64,000 bases of DNA from Tepidibacillus_B infernus (GTDB taxonomy: Bacteria > Bacillota > Bacilli > Tepidibacillales > Tepidibacillaceae), in assembly GCF_048898065.1 (NCBI RefSeq), contig NZ_JBLWFI010000001.1, positions 2,410,155 to 2,474,154 on the forward strand. Reading direction: 5' to 3'. The notes beneath the pieces are model-generated. The model had not been told where the DNA came from. It was given only the letters and a program-made list of their open reading frames with translations, and did no database searches. Shown piece after piece: positions 7,383 through 15,982 of this stretch. A program made the translations under genes and the position numbers. How positions within the stretch are numbered: position 1 is the first letter of the stretch; each line of letters begins with the position of its first letter.

Positions 7383-8576
7383 ATGAATCAAGTCAAAGTG
7401 CCAATCGCAAACATGAAAAACGGTAAGGAAAAGCTATCGATAGGTATATTAGTTAAAGATGAAGACCATATCAATTTAGATGAAATGCTAAAGAATGATA
7501 TTTTATCTCATTTGCAAATCAACCTGTTTAATATGAAGTATCAAAATACAGAAATAGTCAATCAAGAACTCCTTACACTTTTTTTAAAAGAATCTTCCAT
7601 TTTAATGCTACATCTAACGGAGAAACAACAGCTTCTTTCCTATATAAAGAAATGGAGTGATCATCATACAAATGGTTTGCTTATTTTAAGTTCTCCTATA
7701 GAGATTGGGATGGCAAACCATATTTATCATTGGTTACAGAGGAAGGGGAAAAAAATTGAAGTGGCTGTATTGCCAATGCTCTCTTTTTTTTTCCAAAGCA
7801 ATCAGAAACAACCCAATTTTTTCCTATTAGGGGGAAAATCCAATGGTTCGATGACGAGAAAATTTAGAAGGGAAATAGCTAAATTAAACATCCCCTTTTT
7901 GTTTACAAGTTGCAAGGAGACGGAGCTTATTTCTATTGCTTTAGATTTTTATTATGCATTCAGAAAAGCGTTTATCTTAGATTTAGAGCAGATAGCCGTA
8001 GAGCAAAAGGTAGATGTTGAAGTACTTAAAAAAGGTTTAAAAATGATCCCTGAATATGATTACTTTCCACCTTATCATGAAGAACAGACAAAAAAGTTGA
8101 TCCAAACTTTAATCTTATTACAAAGAATAGAAAAAAAACCAAACTTGTTTGTACGTTTAATATATAAAAAGATAAAAGAGGATTTCATGTGGCCTATTCA
8201 ACAAATTGTAGAATTAAAAAGAGTACATTCTATCAATAGGGTTACTGTATATGGATACAATGAGGATATATTAGTTAGGTTAACTCACTTGCCTTTTCAG
8301 CAGATTATGGTCTTTACTCCCATCTCTCATAAAATTCATAAGAGAATTGTATCTCCTAAAATTGAATACATCAGTGACCTTTATCAAGCTGCTCAACAAA
8401 CAGATTTGATCTTATTTTTAAGTAGCTTAAATGTAATCTCCACCATTTCATTGCAACGTTTGGGAAACTATGTTTCTAAAAAAATAATCATTGACCCTTT
8501 GAACCTTTTCGAGATCGATGAAATGAAGGCGTTAAAATGGACGTATATTTCAAAAGGAAGGGTGAAATATGTATAA
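7383..8576 (+). CDS. Degenerate UDP-glucose/nucleotide-sugar dehydrogenase-like protein
   Basis: 397 aa whose overall layout follows the UDP-glucose 6-dehydrogenase family. An SSPIEIG segment sits at about 107-113. A central helix region (TSCKETELISIALDFYYAFRKAF...VDVEVLKKGL, about 180-225) corresponds to the dimerisation domain. A C-terminal domain ends TDLILFLSS...KKIIIDPLNLFEIDEMKALKW, like the UDPG_MGDH_dh_C tail. What is missing: no GxGYVG NAD-binding loop at the N-terminus, no conserved catalytic Lys in the central helix, and no Cys in the expected GGxCxPKD loop (here PEYDYFPPYHEEQTKKL). This suggests a non-catalytic relative. It occupies the place just upstream of csfB. The family call is an inference from weak similarity. 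Confidence 0.55.
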   Translation: MNQVKVPIANMKNGKEKLSIGILVKDEDHINLDEMLKNDILSHLQINLFNMKYQNTEIVNQELLTLFLKESSILMLHLTEKQQLLSYIKKWSDHHTNGLLILSSPIEIGMANHIYHWLQRKGKKIEVAVLPMLSFFFQSNQKQPNFFLLGGKSNGSMTRKFRREIAKLNIPFLFTSCKETELISIALDFYYAFRKAFILDLEQIAVEQKVDVEVLKKGLKMIPEYDYFPPYHEEQTKKLIQTLILLQRIEKKPNLFVRLIYKKIKEDFMWPIQQIVELKRVHSINRVTVYGYNEDILVRLTHLPFQQIMVFTPISHKIHKRIVSPKIEYISDLYQAAQQTDLILFLSSLNVISTISLQRLGNYVSKKIIIDPLNLFEIDEMKALKWTYISKGRVKYV

Positions 8577-8630
8577 TCTAAGATTTCATGGAAATAATTG
8601 TGCAAAAGAGAGTAGAGGAGGCATGCACTA

Positions 8631-8822
8631 TTGGATACAAAAGTTAAAACAAGTACTTATATATGTATCATGTGTGGGCGAAGAAAAAAGAAAGGAATTA
8701 AGATTCATAGTGGATTTATTTGTAGTCATTGTGAAGAAGAGATTGTTCATACAGATGTAAGTGATGAGAAATATCCCTTTTTTATCCAACAAATGAAAAA
8801 AGTCTGGATAAATAATGGGTGA
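8631..8822 (+). CDS. csfB: Anti-sigma-G (and sigma-E) factor Gin/CsfB
   Basis: 63 aa. Two CxxC pairs (Cys12/15 and Cys31/34) form the zinc site characteristic of Gin: CIMCGRRKKKGIKIHSGFIC followed by SHC, then the helical YPFFIQQMKKVW tail. In B. subtilis CsfB is made in the forespore under sigma-F and blocks early sigma-G activity, and later sigma-E. The start is TTG at 8631, chosen because AGGAGG (8616-8621) is correctly spaced; no ATG is available in frame nearby. B. subtilis xpaC and yaaN, which normally follow, are absent here. Confidence 0.93.
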   Translation: MDTKVKTSTYICIMCGRRKKKGIKIHSGFICSHCEEEIVHTDVSDEKYPFFIQQMKKVWINNG

Positions 8823-8824
8823 TA

Positions 8825-8858
8825 GGCGGAGACTTGGTAATCAGTTTCTGCCTTTTTT
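8825..8858 (+). terminator. Terminator after csfB
   Basis: GGCGGAGAC (8825-8833) pairs with GTTTCTGCC (8844-8852) including two G-T pairs, followed by six T. Confidence 0.8.
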
Positions 8859-8859
8859 A

Positions 8860-8868
8860 TGATAAAAT
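8860..8868 (+). promoter_or_regulatory. Extended -10 promoter upstream of yaaO
   Basis: TGATAAAAT: a TG dinucleotide one base ahead of TAAAAT (8863-8868). No good -35 is seen. It starts right after the csfB terminator. Confidence 0.5.
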
Positions 8869-8911
8869 AATGACAAGAATAGATATTCACATTGATATCA
8901 AAGGAGTTAAT

Positions 8912-10375
8912 ATGAGCAAAGTAAAGGCTCCATTATTTGAAAAGTTGTTATCTCACTATCAGAGTAATCCGGTATCTTTTCATGTACCAGGTCATAAAAC
9001 GGGGCAAGGATTTCCTTCTTTTGGGAAAAAAGTTTTCCAAGACCTGTTAAAAATCGATATGACTGAAATTTCAGGGTTAGACGATCTGCACCAACCTAAT
9101 GGGGTCATTTTAGAAGCAGAGAAAAAAGCAGCCTCATTATTTAAAGCAGATCAAACGTTTTTTCTCGTCAACGGAAGTACAGCTGGAAATCTAGCCATGA
9201 TCCTTGCGACTTGCCAGCCGGGGGACAAAATCATTGTTCAAAGAAATGTTCATAAATCTGTTATTCATGGAATGATATTAGCAAGAGCAGTACCTGTTTA
9301 TATTGACAGCGAAATGATTCCCTCATTAGGTATACCAGGAAGCATCTCACTTCATACTTTGAAAGAAGTTCTTAAGAACCATTCAGATGCAAAAGCGATC
9401 TTTTTAATGAATCCAAATTATTATGGGATTGGTATTGATTTGACAGAAATTATTAATCTAGCTCATCTTTATCAGATACCTGTTTTAGTTGATGAAGCTC
9501 ATGGGGCACATTTTGGTTTTCATCCTGATTTCCCCAAGTCTGCTATACAAATGGGGGCAGATGTTGTTGTACAATCGACACATAAAATGTTGTCTGCGAT
9601 GACAATGGGTTCTATGCTCCATGTTAAAGGGACATTGATAGAGATTGACCGTTTAAAATTTTTCCTTTCCATGGTTCAAAGTTCTAGTCCATCTTATCCA
9701 ATTATGGCCTCTTTAGATTTGGCAAGACAAGGGATAGAAGAACATGGAGAAACATTATGGAAAGAAATTTTACAAGGATTAGATTGGTTTTTAGAACAGA
9801 CTCATTCCTTTCAATCTATTAGGTTACATCATCGAATCGCTAGTTACTACTATCAGGATCCATTGAAATTGATTATCCATGGCATAATAGGGAATATATC
9901 AGGCTTTGTTATTCAAGAATTGCTAGAGGAAAAGGGGATTTATCCAGAACTATCTGACTTATTCAATACATTGTTAATTACTAGTTATGGAACAACAATA
10001 GATGATTTAAAACGTTTATTGATCGTATTAAAAGAGATTGAACAACAACTCCCATTATTATCCAAAAAAAGCAACGAGAAGGATTTTACAAAGACTTTCA
10101 CTGATTATCCCAAAAATAAGTTTAATGAAAGTAAGGTTTCTTTAGAACAAATATTATATGGTAGATCTACCACTGTACCTTTAGAACAAGCTGCTGGGAA
10201 AATTGCTGCGGAAATGGTTATCCCTTACCCTCCTGGAATTCCAGTGGTACAATTAGGTGAAGAAATGACTCAAGAAATGATAAATTACCTGATTGCATTA
10301 AAAAATCAAGGGGCAAAATTTCAAGGTGTTTTAGACCATCAATTGAAAAATATCAAAGTATTAGAAGGAAAATGA
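8912..10375 (+). CDS. yaaO: Orn/Lys/Arg decarboxylase family protein YaaO
   Basis: 487 aa PLP-dependent fold-type I enzyme. Seen: HVPGHKTGQG near the N-terminus, NGSTAGN (substrate/PLP region), VDEAHGAHFGFHP with the PLP-contacting Asp, and the Schiff-base Lys in QSTHKMLSAMTMGS. A C-terminal domain carries AAEMVIPYPPGIPVV. The family decarboxylates basic amino acids; YaaO's own substrate is not firmly known. Start is ATG 8912 after AAAGGAGTTA, giving the family-typical N-terminus; a longer frame upstream lacks a ribosome-binding site. It precedes tmk as in B. subtilis. Confidence 0.93.
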   Translation: MSKVKAPLFEKLLSHYQSNPVSFHVPGHKTGQGFPSFGKKVFQDLLKIDMTEISGLDDLHQPNGVILEAEKKAASLFKADQTFFLVNGSTAGNLAMILATCQPGDKIIVQRNVHKSVIHGMILARAVPVYIDSEMIPSLGIPGSISLHTLKEVLKNHSDAKAIFLMNPNYYGIGIDLTEIINLAHLYQIPVLVDEAHGAHFGFHPDFPKSAIQMGADVVVQSTHKMLSAMTMGSMLHVKGTLIEIDRLKFFLSMVQSSSPSYPIMASLDLARQGIEEHGETLWKEILQGLDWFLEQTHSFQSIRLHHRIASYYYQDPLKLIIHGIIGNISGFVIQELLEEKGIYPELSDLFNTLLITSYGTTIDDLKRLLIVLKEIEQQLPLLSKKSNEKDFTKTFTDYPKNKFNESKVSLEQILYGRSTTVPLEQAAGKIAAEMVIPYPPGIPVVQLGEEMTQEMINYLIALKNQGAKFQGVLDHQLKNIKVLEGK

Positions 10376-10391
10376 TTTGGAGGAAACCAAT

Positions 10392-11042
10392 TTGAAAGGT
10401 ATTTTCGTAAGCTTTGAAGGTCCTGATGGAGCAGGAAAAACGACCCAACTTCATCTTTTAGCTGATTATCTAATAAGTAAGGGTTATGATGTGGTGACAA
10501 CGAGAGAGCCTGGTGGGACTTTTATCAGTGATCAGATTAGACATATTATTCTTCATCCTGAACATAAAGAATTAAAAGATCAGACAGAAGTATTACTGTA
10601 TGCTGCGTCAAGAGCGCAATTAGTACAAGAAAAGATCATTCCAGCTTTGAACGAGGGGAAGATCGTTCTATGTGATCGGTATATCGATGCTAGTATTGCA
10701 TATCAAGCATATGGCTTAGGAATTGAGCGTCAAACCGTTCAACTTATCAATCTTTTTGCTACCTCACATTTGTGGCCTGACCGGACTTATCTTTTAGATA
10801 TTAAACCAGAGGTTTCAAAAAGTAGGTTAATGAACAGAGGAGTAGGGGAATTTGGAAATGGCTTAGATCGAATTGAACAGAAGCAACTTGAATATCATAG
10901 GCGTGTCTATCATGGGTTTTTAACATTGGCAGATGAAGATCCAAAACGTATATTAAAAGTAGAAGCAGATCAAGCAAAAGAAGGAATATTTCAGGTGATT
11001 AAAGAAGATTTTATAAAAATACTTAAAAAGAAGGAGGAATAG
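10392..11042 (+). CDS. tmk: Thymidylate kinase
   Basis: 216 aa. P-loop FEGPDGAGKTT near the N-terminus, DR(Y/H) motif in LCDRYIDASIAYQ, TREPGG, and a LID region (LMNRG...NGLDRIE). It phosphorylates dTMP to dTDP. Start is TTG 10392, chosen because GGAGG (10379-10383) is 8 nt upstream and the resulting N-terminus (MKGIFVSFEGPDG) matches the family. A TTG 15 nt earlier would overlap the ribosome-binding site. It follows yaaO by a few bases and is followed directly by darA. Confidence 0.97.
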   Translation: MKGIFVSFEGPDGAGKTTQLHLLADYLISKGYDVVTTREPGGTFISDQIRHIILHPEHKELKDQTEVLLYAASRAQLVQEKIIPALNEGKIVLCDRYIDASIAYQAYGLGIERQTVQLINLFATSHLWPDRTYLLDIKPEVSKSRLMNRGVGEFGNGLDRIEQKQLEYHRRVYHGFLTLADEDPKRILKVEADQAKEGIFQVIKEDFIKILKKKEE

Positions 11043-11044
11043 AA

Positions 11045-11374
11045 ATGAAATTGGTTATTGCGATTGTGCAGGATAAGGATAGCCACCGATTATCTAATGC
11101 GTTAGTAAAAGAAAATTTTAGAGCGACCAAATTAGCCAGTACAGGAGGGTTTTTAAAGGCAGGTAATACTACTTTTTTTATCGGTGTAGAAAATGAAAAG
11201 GTTGACCATGTATTAAAAATTATCAAAGAAAATTGTAAATCAAGGGAACAATTGGTTTCTCCGGTATCTCCATTAGGAGGGAATGCTGATTCCTATGTAC
11301 CTTATCCTGTAGAAGTGCAAGTAGGTGGAGCTACAGTATTCGTCTTACCAATTGAAACATTCCATCAGTTTTAA
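11045..11374 (+). CDS. darA: Cyclic-di-AMP receptor DarA (PII-like)
   Basis: 109 aa, the full family length. The N-terminus MKLVIAIVQDKDSHRLSNAL and the stretch RATKLASTGGFLKAGNTTFFIG are family hallmarks, and the C-terminus VEVQVGGATVFVLPIE is the final strand. DarA (B. subtilis YaaQ) is a trimeric PII-like protein that binds c-di-AMP and takes part in potassium and nitrogen-linked homeostasis. It is positioned between tmk and yaaR as in B. subtilis, 2 nt after tmk. Confidence 0.96.
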   Translation: MKLVIAIVQDKDSHRLSNALVKENFRATKLASTGGFLKAGNTTFFIGVENEKVDHVLKIIKENCKSREQLVSPVSPLGGNADSYVPYPVEVQVGGATVFVLPIETFHQF

Positions 11375-11386
11375 AGGGAAAAGTCT

Positions 11387-11833
11387 ATGAAAATCGATAA
11401 GGGGATACAAAAATCGACCACCTATAGAGCGAGTAACCGTCTAAATGTAGATGCGCAAGCCATGCAACAGAGTTTTTCTGATTTGATGCACTCACAAAAT
11501 AAGCAATATTCTAAAGAAATGTTAACCAAATTGCTAGTGGAAATTGATGAAACAGGGAAAAAGATTGCCTTATCAAGAAATTTAAAAGATATAAAAGCAT
11601 ACAAACAATTAATTAAACGGTTTATGGATGAAATCATACATTCAGCTATTCATTTAGATGAACAATTAAGTTATGATTACCACGGGAGAAGTAGAAGATA
11701 TAAAATCATTAGAGAGATCGACAAAAAATTATTAGAACTTACCAAAATAGCATTAGATAAAGAGGAAAAACAAATTGATATCTTAGATAAAATTGGTGAT
11801 ATTAAAGGATTATTAATTAACTTGTATTATTAA
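11387..11833 (+). CDS. yaaR: YaaR family protein (DUF327)
   Basis: 148 aa, mostly helical and basic, no signal peptide or membrane helix. It matches DUF327 by position (darA-yaaR-holB) and by the HLDEQLSYDYHGRSRRYKII segment at about 85-110 and the ILDKIGDIKGLLINLYY end. Function is not known; expression with DNA-metabolism genes gives no clear clue. The start ATG is 12 nt after darA. Confidence 0.9.
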   Translation: MKIDKGIQKSTTYRASNRLNVDAQAMQQSFSDLMHSQNKQYSKEMLTKLLVEIDETGKKIALSRNLKDIKAYKQLIKRFMDEIIHSAIHLDEQLSYDYHGRSRRYKIIREIDKKLLELTKIALDKEEKQIDILDKIGDIKGLLINLYY

Positions 11834-11855
11834 GGTGAAAGATTAAAAAGTTAGG

Positions 11856-12836
11856 ATGAAGGAAATGTCCTTGTATGATGTATTAGGTCAAAACAGGATT
11901 GCTGAATTACTAAGCAATAGTATTAAAAAACAACGAGTTTCTCATGCTTATATTTTTACAGGGATAAAAGGTGTAGGGAAAAAAAAGATGGCCATAGAAT
12001 TTGCCAAAGCATTGAATTGTACAGTTAATTCTTCAGATGCTTGCGGCCATTGTTCAAATTGTATTCGTATCGAACATGATAATCATCCTGATGTTGTAAG
12101 GATTAGTCCAGAAGGCCAATCAATCAAAATAGAGCAAATTCGTCAATTACAAAAAGAATATCATTATAAATCAATGGAATCAAAAGTTAAAGTTTACATG
12201 ATCGAACAAGCAGAACAAATGACACCTCAGGCTGCGAATCGTTTATTGAAATTCTTAGAAGAACCTAATTCACCAACAGTAGCGATACTCATAACGGAAA
12301 ATATCCACCAACTGCTATCAACGATTCGTTCAAGATGCCAGATCGTTCAGTTTGCACAACTTGATCCAAATAGCATTGTCAAAATTCTAGAGCAAGAGGG
12401 ATTTAGAAAAAGTGAAATCATACTTTCTACCCACCTTACTCAAAATTTAGATGAGGTAAGAACTCTTTTAAGCACAGAAGAGTTTGCGCAAATGAGAAAT
12501 CTAGTGATACAATGGAGCGAGGATATGACTTCTAGGAAATATCAAGTATTACTATCAATCAATGACAAAATCATGCAAAGTGACTATATAAAAGAACATT
12601 TACCACAATTTCTTGATTTACTAATACTATGGTATCGCGATATCTTAAATATAAGACTTAAACGCAAGGATTTAATTATATACAGAGATTATTATGACCA
12701 GCTTAGGATGCAGGCATTACATGGTTCAGAAGATCAAATCATAGAGCACATTGAATTGATCTTAGCAACAAAAAGAACTCTGTCTTCACATGTAAACCCG
12801 CAACTTGCTTTAGAAAAGATGGTCTTGTCTTTATAG
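11856..12836 (+). CDS. holB: DNA polymerase III subunit delta'
   Basis: 326 aa clamp-loader subunit. AAA+ fold with modified P-loop TGIKGVGKKKM (about 34-44), a four-Cys zinc module (CTVNSSDACGHCSNC), a degenerate Walker B (VYMIEQAEQM) and SRC motif (TIRSRCQIVQF). Delta' is the rigid stator of the clamp loader together with DnaX and HolA. Two starts are possible: ATG 11856, or ATG 11865 which has AAGG closer to the usual distance; they differ by three residues. Flanked by yaaR and ricT as in B. subtilis. Confidence 0.96.
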   Translation: MKEMSLYDVLGQNRIAELLSNSIKKQRVSHAYIFTGIKGVGKKKMAIEFAKALNCTVNSSDACGHCSNCIRIEHDNHPDVVRISPEGQSIKIEQIRQLQKEYHYKSMESKVKVYMIEQAEQMTPQAANRLLKFLEEPNSPTVAILITENIHQLLSTIRSRCQIVQFAQLDPNSIVKILEQEGFRKSEIILSTHLTQNLDEVRTLLSTEEFAQMRNLVIQWSEDMTSRKYQVLLSINDKIMQSDYIKEHLPQFLDLLILWYRDILNIRLKRKDLIIYRDYYDQLRMQALHGSEDQIIEHIELILATKRTLSSHVNPQLALEKMVLSL

Positions 12837-12849
12837 GAGGGATTTATTT

Positions 12850-13662
12850 TTGTATTCTGTAGTAGGTGTTCGATTTAAAAAGGCGGGAAAAATCTATTAC
12901 TTTGATCCTGAGGATTTGTCAGTAGAAAAAGACCAGTTTGTGATTGTAGAAACTGCGCGGGGAATTGAATATGGTCAGGTTGTAATAGGAAGAAAAACCG
13001 TTGGAGACGAGGATGTTGTTCTACCCCTTAAGAAAGTGATGCGAATTGCTAATACCGAGGACGCACTACAAGTAGAGCAAAATAAAATAGATGCCAAAGA
13101 GGCTTTTCAAGTCTGTTATGATAAAATTGTAAAACATGAACTAGAGATGAAATTAGTCGATGTAGAATATACATTTGATCGGAATAAAATCATTTTTTAT
13201 TTTACAGCTGACGGAAGAATAGATTTCCGAGAATTGGTCAAAGATTTAGCCGCTGTTTTCAGAACCCGAATTGAGTTAAGACAAATTGGAGTTAGGGATG
13301 AGGCTAAAATGCTAGGGGGAATTGGTCCATGTGGTCGAATTCTCTGTTGCTCATCTTTTTTGGGAGACTTTGAACCAGTATCTATAAAAATGGCCAAGGA
13401 TCAAAACCTATCATTAAATCCGACTAAAATATCTGGATTATGTGGCCGATTGATGTGTTGTCTTAAGTATGAGAATGATAACTATGAGAGTGGCAAAGAA
13501 GAACTTCCTGATATAGGAAGTAAAGTAATGACCCCGCTAGGGCTAGGTCGAGTAGTTGGGCTTAATATTTTAGAACGCAAAGTACAAGTAGAGATTAGTG
13601 CAACACAGAATGTAGAAGTAATGGCTTTAGACGATGTTGTAGTGGGGGAATTTGAATTTTAA
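12850..13662 (+). CDS. ricT: Y-complex regulator RicT (PSP1 domain)
   Basis: 270 aa, PSP1 superfamily. The Cys-rich core GGIGPCGRILCCSSFL and SGLCGRLMCCLKYE (about 157-215) provides the ligands thought to hold Fe-S clusters in the RicA-RicF-RicT complex. That complex stimulates RNase Y-dependent mRNA cleavage and speeds the sporulation phosphorelay. Start is TTG 12850 with AGGAGGG 8 nt upstream, directly giving the family N-terminus MYSVVGVRFKKAGKIYYF. It follows holB by 13 nt. Confidence 0.96.
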   Translation: MYSVVGVRFKKAGKIYYFDPEDLSVEKDQFVIVETARGIEYGQVVIGRKTVGDEDVVLPLKKVMRIANTEDALQVEQNKIDAKEAFQVCYDKIVKHELEMKLVDVEYTFDRNKIIFYFTADGRIDFRELVKDLAAVFRTRIELRQIGVRDEAKMLGGIGPCGRILCCSSFLGDFEPVSIKMAKDQNLSLNPTKISGLCGRLMCCLKYENDNYESGKEELPDIGSKVMTPLGLGRVVGLNILERKVQVEISATQNVEVMALDDVVVGEFEF

Positions 13663-13681
13663 ATTATTTGGGGTTGATATT

Positions 13682-14023
13682 GTGGAAAAAAAAGAGATTT
13701 TTTCACAGGTAGCTGAGATTGAAGAAAAAGTCGGGGAATTATACCAAGAATTGGGACTTTTAAAACAAAAAATTGTCACCCTTTTAGAAGAAAATCATCA
13801 TTTACACATCGAGAATGAGCAATTACGTCAGAGGCTGGAGGAAAAATATCCATCATCTGATCCATCAGAAAAGACTGTGAAAGAAAAGACTAGGATTGGC
13901 GAGGGATATGACAATTTAGCTCGTTTATATCATGAGGGGTTTCATGTCTGTAACCTTCATTATGGAAGCCTGAGAACTGAAGGAGATTGCCTCTTTTGCT
14001 TATCATTTTTAAGTAAATCTTAA
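13682..14023 (+). CDS. yabA: Replication initiation control protein YabA
   Basis: 113 aa. An N-terminal leucine-zipper coiled coil (about 10-62) is joined by a charged linker to a zinc-binding C-terminal domain (GEGYDNLARLYHEGFHVC, then NLHYGS...GDCLFCLSF). YabA tethers DnaA to the DnaN clamp and prevents over-initiation. Start is GTG 13682: it yields MEKKEIF, matching the B. subtilis start MDKKELF. The in-frame TTG ten codons upstream lies inside ricT without a suitable ribosome-binding site. Confidence 0.95.
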   Translation: MEKKEIFSQVAEIEEKVGELYQELGLLKQKIVTLLEENHHLHIENEQLRQRLEEKYPSSDPSEKTVKEKTRIGEGYDNLARLYHEGFHVCNLHYGSLRTEGDCLFCLSFLSKS

Positions 14024-14024
14024 C

Positions 14025-14051
14025 GACTCTCATCATTAGAGAGTCTTTTTT
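14025..14051 (+). terminator. Terminator after yabA
   Basis: GACTCTC (14025-14031) and GAGAGTC (14039-14045) with a 7-nt loop and six T. Confidence 0.85.
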
Positions 14052-14064
14052 GTAGGTGAAGGAA

Positions 14065-14787
14065 ATGGAAAGGCTAGATGATTTGTTAAATAATGATTTA
14101 AAGATTATCCAAAGTAAAGATATATTTGCTTTCTCAATGGATGCAGTCCTATTAGCTCATTTTACAACGATCCCAAAGAAAGGGAAGATCATTGATCTTT
14201 GCACTGGGACAGGTGTTATTCCTTTATTGATGTCTACAAAAACCAAAACAGAGATATATGGAGTGGAAATTCAAGAAAAGTTAGTCGATATGGCCAATAG
14301 GAGCGTGCAAATCAATCATTTAGAGGGACAGATAAGAATACACCATGGAGATTTAAAAGAAGCTCCTAGGTATTTTGGAAAAGAAACCTTTGATTTAGTA
14401 ACAGTCAATCCTCCTTATATGCCTATAAATGGACAGGATCATAATATAAATGAACATTTTGCGATCGCACGTCATGAAATTACTACGAATTTAAAAGCAG
14501 TGATAAATACAAGTGCTCAGTTATTAAAAACAGGGGGAAGGCTTGCGATGGTTCATCGACCATCAAGATTAGGAGATATTATCACAACATTGCGAGAAGA
14601 AAAATTAGAACCAAAAAGGATACGATTTGTTCACCCTTCTTTGCAGAAAGAGGCTAATATGGTATTAGTTGAAGCAACAAAGTTCGGGGGAAAAGAATTG
14701 CACATTTTACCACCACTGATTGTTTATGCTGAAGATGGAAAATATGAAAAAGAAATTCAGCAGATTTATTTCGGTGATGGGAAATGA
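14065..14787 (+). CDS. trmN6: tRNA1(Val) adenine-37 N6-methyltransferase family protein
   Basis: 240 aa class I SAM-dependent methyltransferase. SAM motif I is DLCTGTGVIPLL and the catalytic NPPY motif is VTVNPPYMP, typical of N6-adenine methyltransferases of the TrmN6/YabB family. ATG 14065 is preferred over a GTG 9 nt upstream because AGGTGA lies 5 nt before it. Sits between yabA and yazA as in B. subtilis. Confidence 0.93.
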   Translation: MERLDDLLNNDLKIIQSKDIFAFSMDAVLLAHFTTIPKKGKIIDLCTGTGVIPLLMSTKTKTEIYGVEIQEKLVDMANRSVQINHLEGQIRIHHGDLKEAPRYFGKETFDLVTVNPPYMPINGQDHNINEHFAIARHEITTNLKAVINTSAQLLKTGGRLAMVHRPSRLGDIITTLREEKLEPKRIRFVHPSLQKEANMVLVEATKFGGKELHILPPLIVYAEDGKYEKEIQQIYFGDGK

Positions 14788-15068
14788 ATGTGAAAAAGGA
14801 TCATTATGTTTATATTCTTCAGTGTGGCGATCATAGTTTTTATACTGGCTATACGACTGACATTAAACGGAGATTAGCGAAGCATCAAGAAGGAAAAGCA
14901 TCAAAATATACAAGGAGTCGGCTTCCTGTGCGTTTGATATACTATGAAAAAGGAGATAGTAAATCTTGGGGTTTAAAACGCGAATTAGAAATAAAAAAAT
15001 TAAATCGAAAGCAAAAAGAAATGTTAATTAAAGAAGGGTTAATCAATGAATATCCAGAAAAGCTATAA
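14784..15068 (+). CDS. yazA: GIY-YIG nuclease family protein YazA
   Basis: 94 aa. The GIY-YIG pattern appears as YVYILQCGDHSFYTGYTTD (about 8-26), with the catalytic Arg in DIKRRLAKHQEGKASKYT and the conserved Glu in LKRELEIKKLNRKQKE. Members are small UPF0213-type endonucleases of uncertain substrate. Its ATG overlaps the trmN6 stop by 4 nt, and its end overlaps rsmI, so the three genes are translationally coupled. Confidence 0.94.
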   Translation: MNVKKDHYVYILQCGDHSFYTGYTTDIKRRLAKHQEGKASKYTRSRLPVRLIYYEKGDSKSWGLKRELEIKKLNRKQKEMLIKEGLINEYPEKL

Positions 15069-15921
15069 GGTTGAACCTCAAAAGGGATGTCTCTATTTAG
15101 TAGGAACACCGATAGGTAATCTGCAAGATATGACCTATCGTGCTATTCAGATCTTATCCGAGGTAGACTTAATCGCTGCAGAAGATACAAGGCAAACGAT
15201 AAAACTATTAAATCACTTTCAGATTCAAAAAAAGCTGTATAGTTATCATGAACATAATAAGGAATCCAGTGGTGCTGAACTTCTTCAATTATTGGAAAAG
15301 GGAAGAAATATTGCTTTAGTTAGTGATGCAGGTATGCCAGCTATTTCAGATCCAGGCTATGAGTTAGTTAGATCTAGTGTAGAAAGAGGGATACCGGTGA
15401 TCCCGATTCCAGGGGCTAATGCAGCATTAACGGGGCTAATCGCCTCTGGGTTACCTACGCAGCGATTTGTTTTTTTAGGTTTCCTATCTAAAGAAAAAAA
15501 GGTTTTATCCCAGCAGCTTGAACAAATAAAATCTTACCAGGAAACTTTGATTATCTATGAAGCACCACACCGAATTGAGAAGACCTTAAAAATGATTCTT
15601 GCGGGTTTAGGTGATCGAAATCTAGTACTTATTCGAGAATTAACAAAAAAGCACGAAGAATTTATAAGAGGAACTGTTTTCGAAGTGATGCAATATGTAG
15701 AAGAACATCCTCCAAAAGGAGAATTGACCCTTATTATTCAAGGTTCTAGTGGAAAGGAAATAGAGAGGGAAACTAATCAATGGTGGCAATCCTTATCCAT
15801 TCTTGAGCATGTGGAACATTACATAAAACAAGATAAACAACCAAAGGAGGCGATCAAATTAACCGCAAAAGATCGTAATCTTAACAAGAGGGAAGTATAC
15901 CAACAATACCATAAACTATAA
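15046..15921 (+). CDS. rsmI: 16S rRNA (cytidine-1402-2'-O)-methyltransferase
   Basis: 291 aa tetrapyrrole-methylase fold. GCLYLVGTPIGNLQDMTYRA at the start, AAEDTRQT, SDAGMPAISDPG and IPIPGANAALTGLIASGLP are hallmark segments. It methylates the ribose of C1402 in the decoding centre together with RsmH's base methylation. The first codons overlap yazA by 23 nt. The operon ends at a strong terminator shared with convergent abrB. Confidence 0.97.
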   Translation: MNIQKSYKVEPQKGCLYLVGTPIGNLQDMTYRAIQILSEVDLIAAEDTRQTIKLLNHFQIQKKLYSYHEHNKESSGAELLQLLEKGRNIALVSDAGMPAISDPGYELVRSSVERGIPVIPIPGANAALTGLIASGLPTQRFVFLGFLSKEKKVLSQQLEQIKSYQETLIIYEAPHRIEKTLKMILAGLGDRNLVLIRELTKKHEEFIRGTVFEVMQYVEEHPPKGELTLIIQGSSGKEIERETNQWWQSLSILEHVEHYIKQDKQPKEAIKLTAKDRNLNKREVYQQYHKL

Positions 15922-15935
15922 AACATAAGCTAAAA

Positions 15936-15973
15936 AAAACAAAAGCTTCTTTTATGGTCGAAGCTTTTGTTTT
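15936..15973 (+). terminator. Bidirectional terminator between rsmI and abrB
   Basis: Fourteen-bp stem AAAACAAAAGCTTC (15936-15949) with GAAGCTTTTGTTTT (15960-15973). A-rich on one side and T-rich on the other, so it can stop transcription from both directions. Confidence 0.88.
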
Positions 15974-15982
15974 CGCCTTCAT

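Noticed and set aside
8569..8760. Frame starting at the end of the UDP-glucose dehydrogenase-like gene
   Set aside because: It overlaps csfB in another frame; csfB has the conserved Cys pairs and a correct ribosome-binding site.
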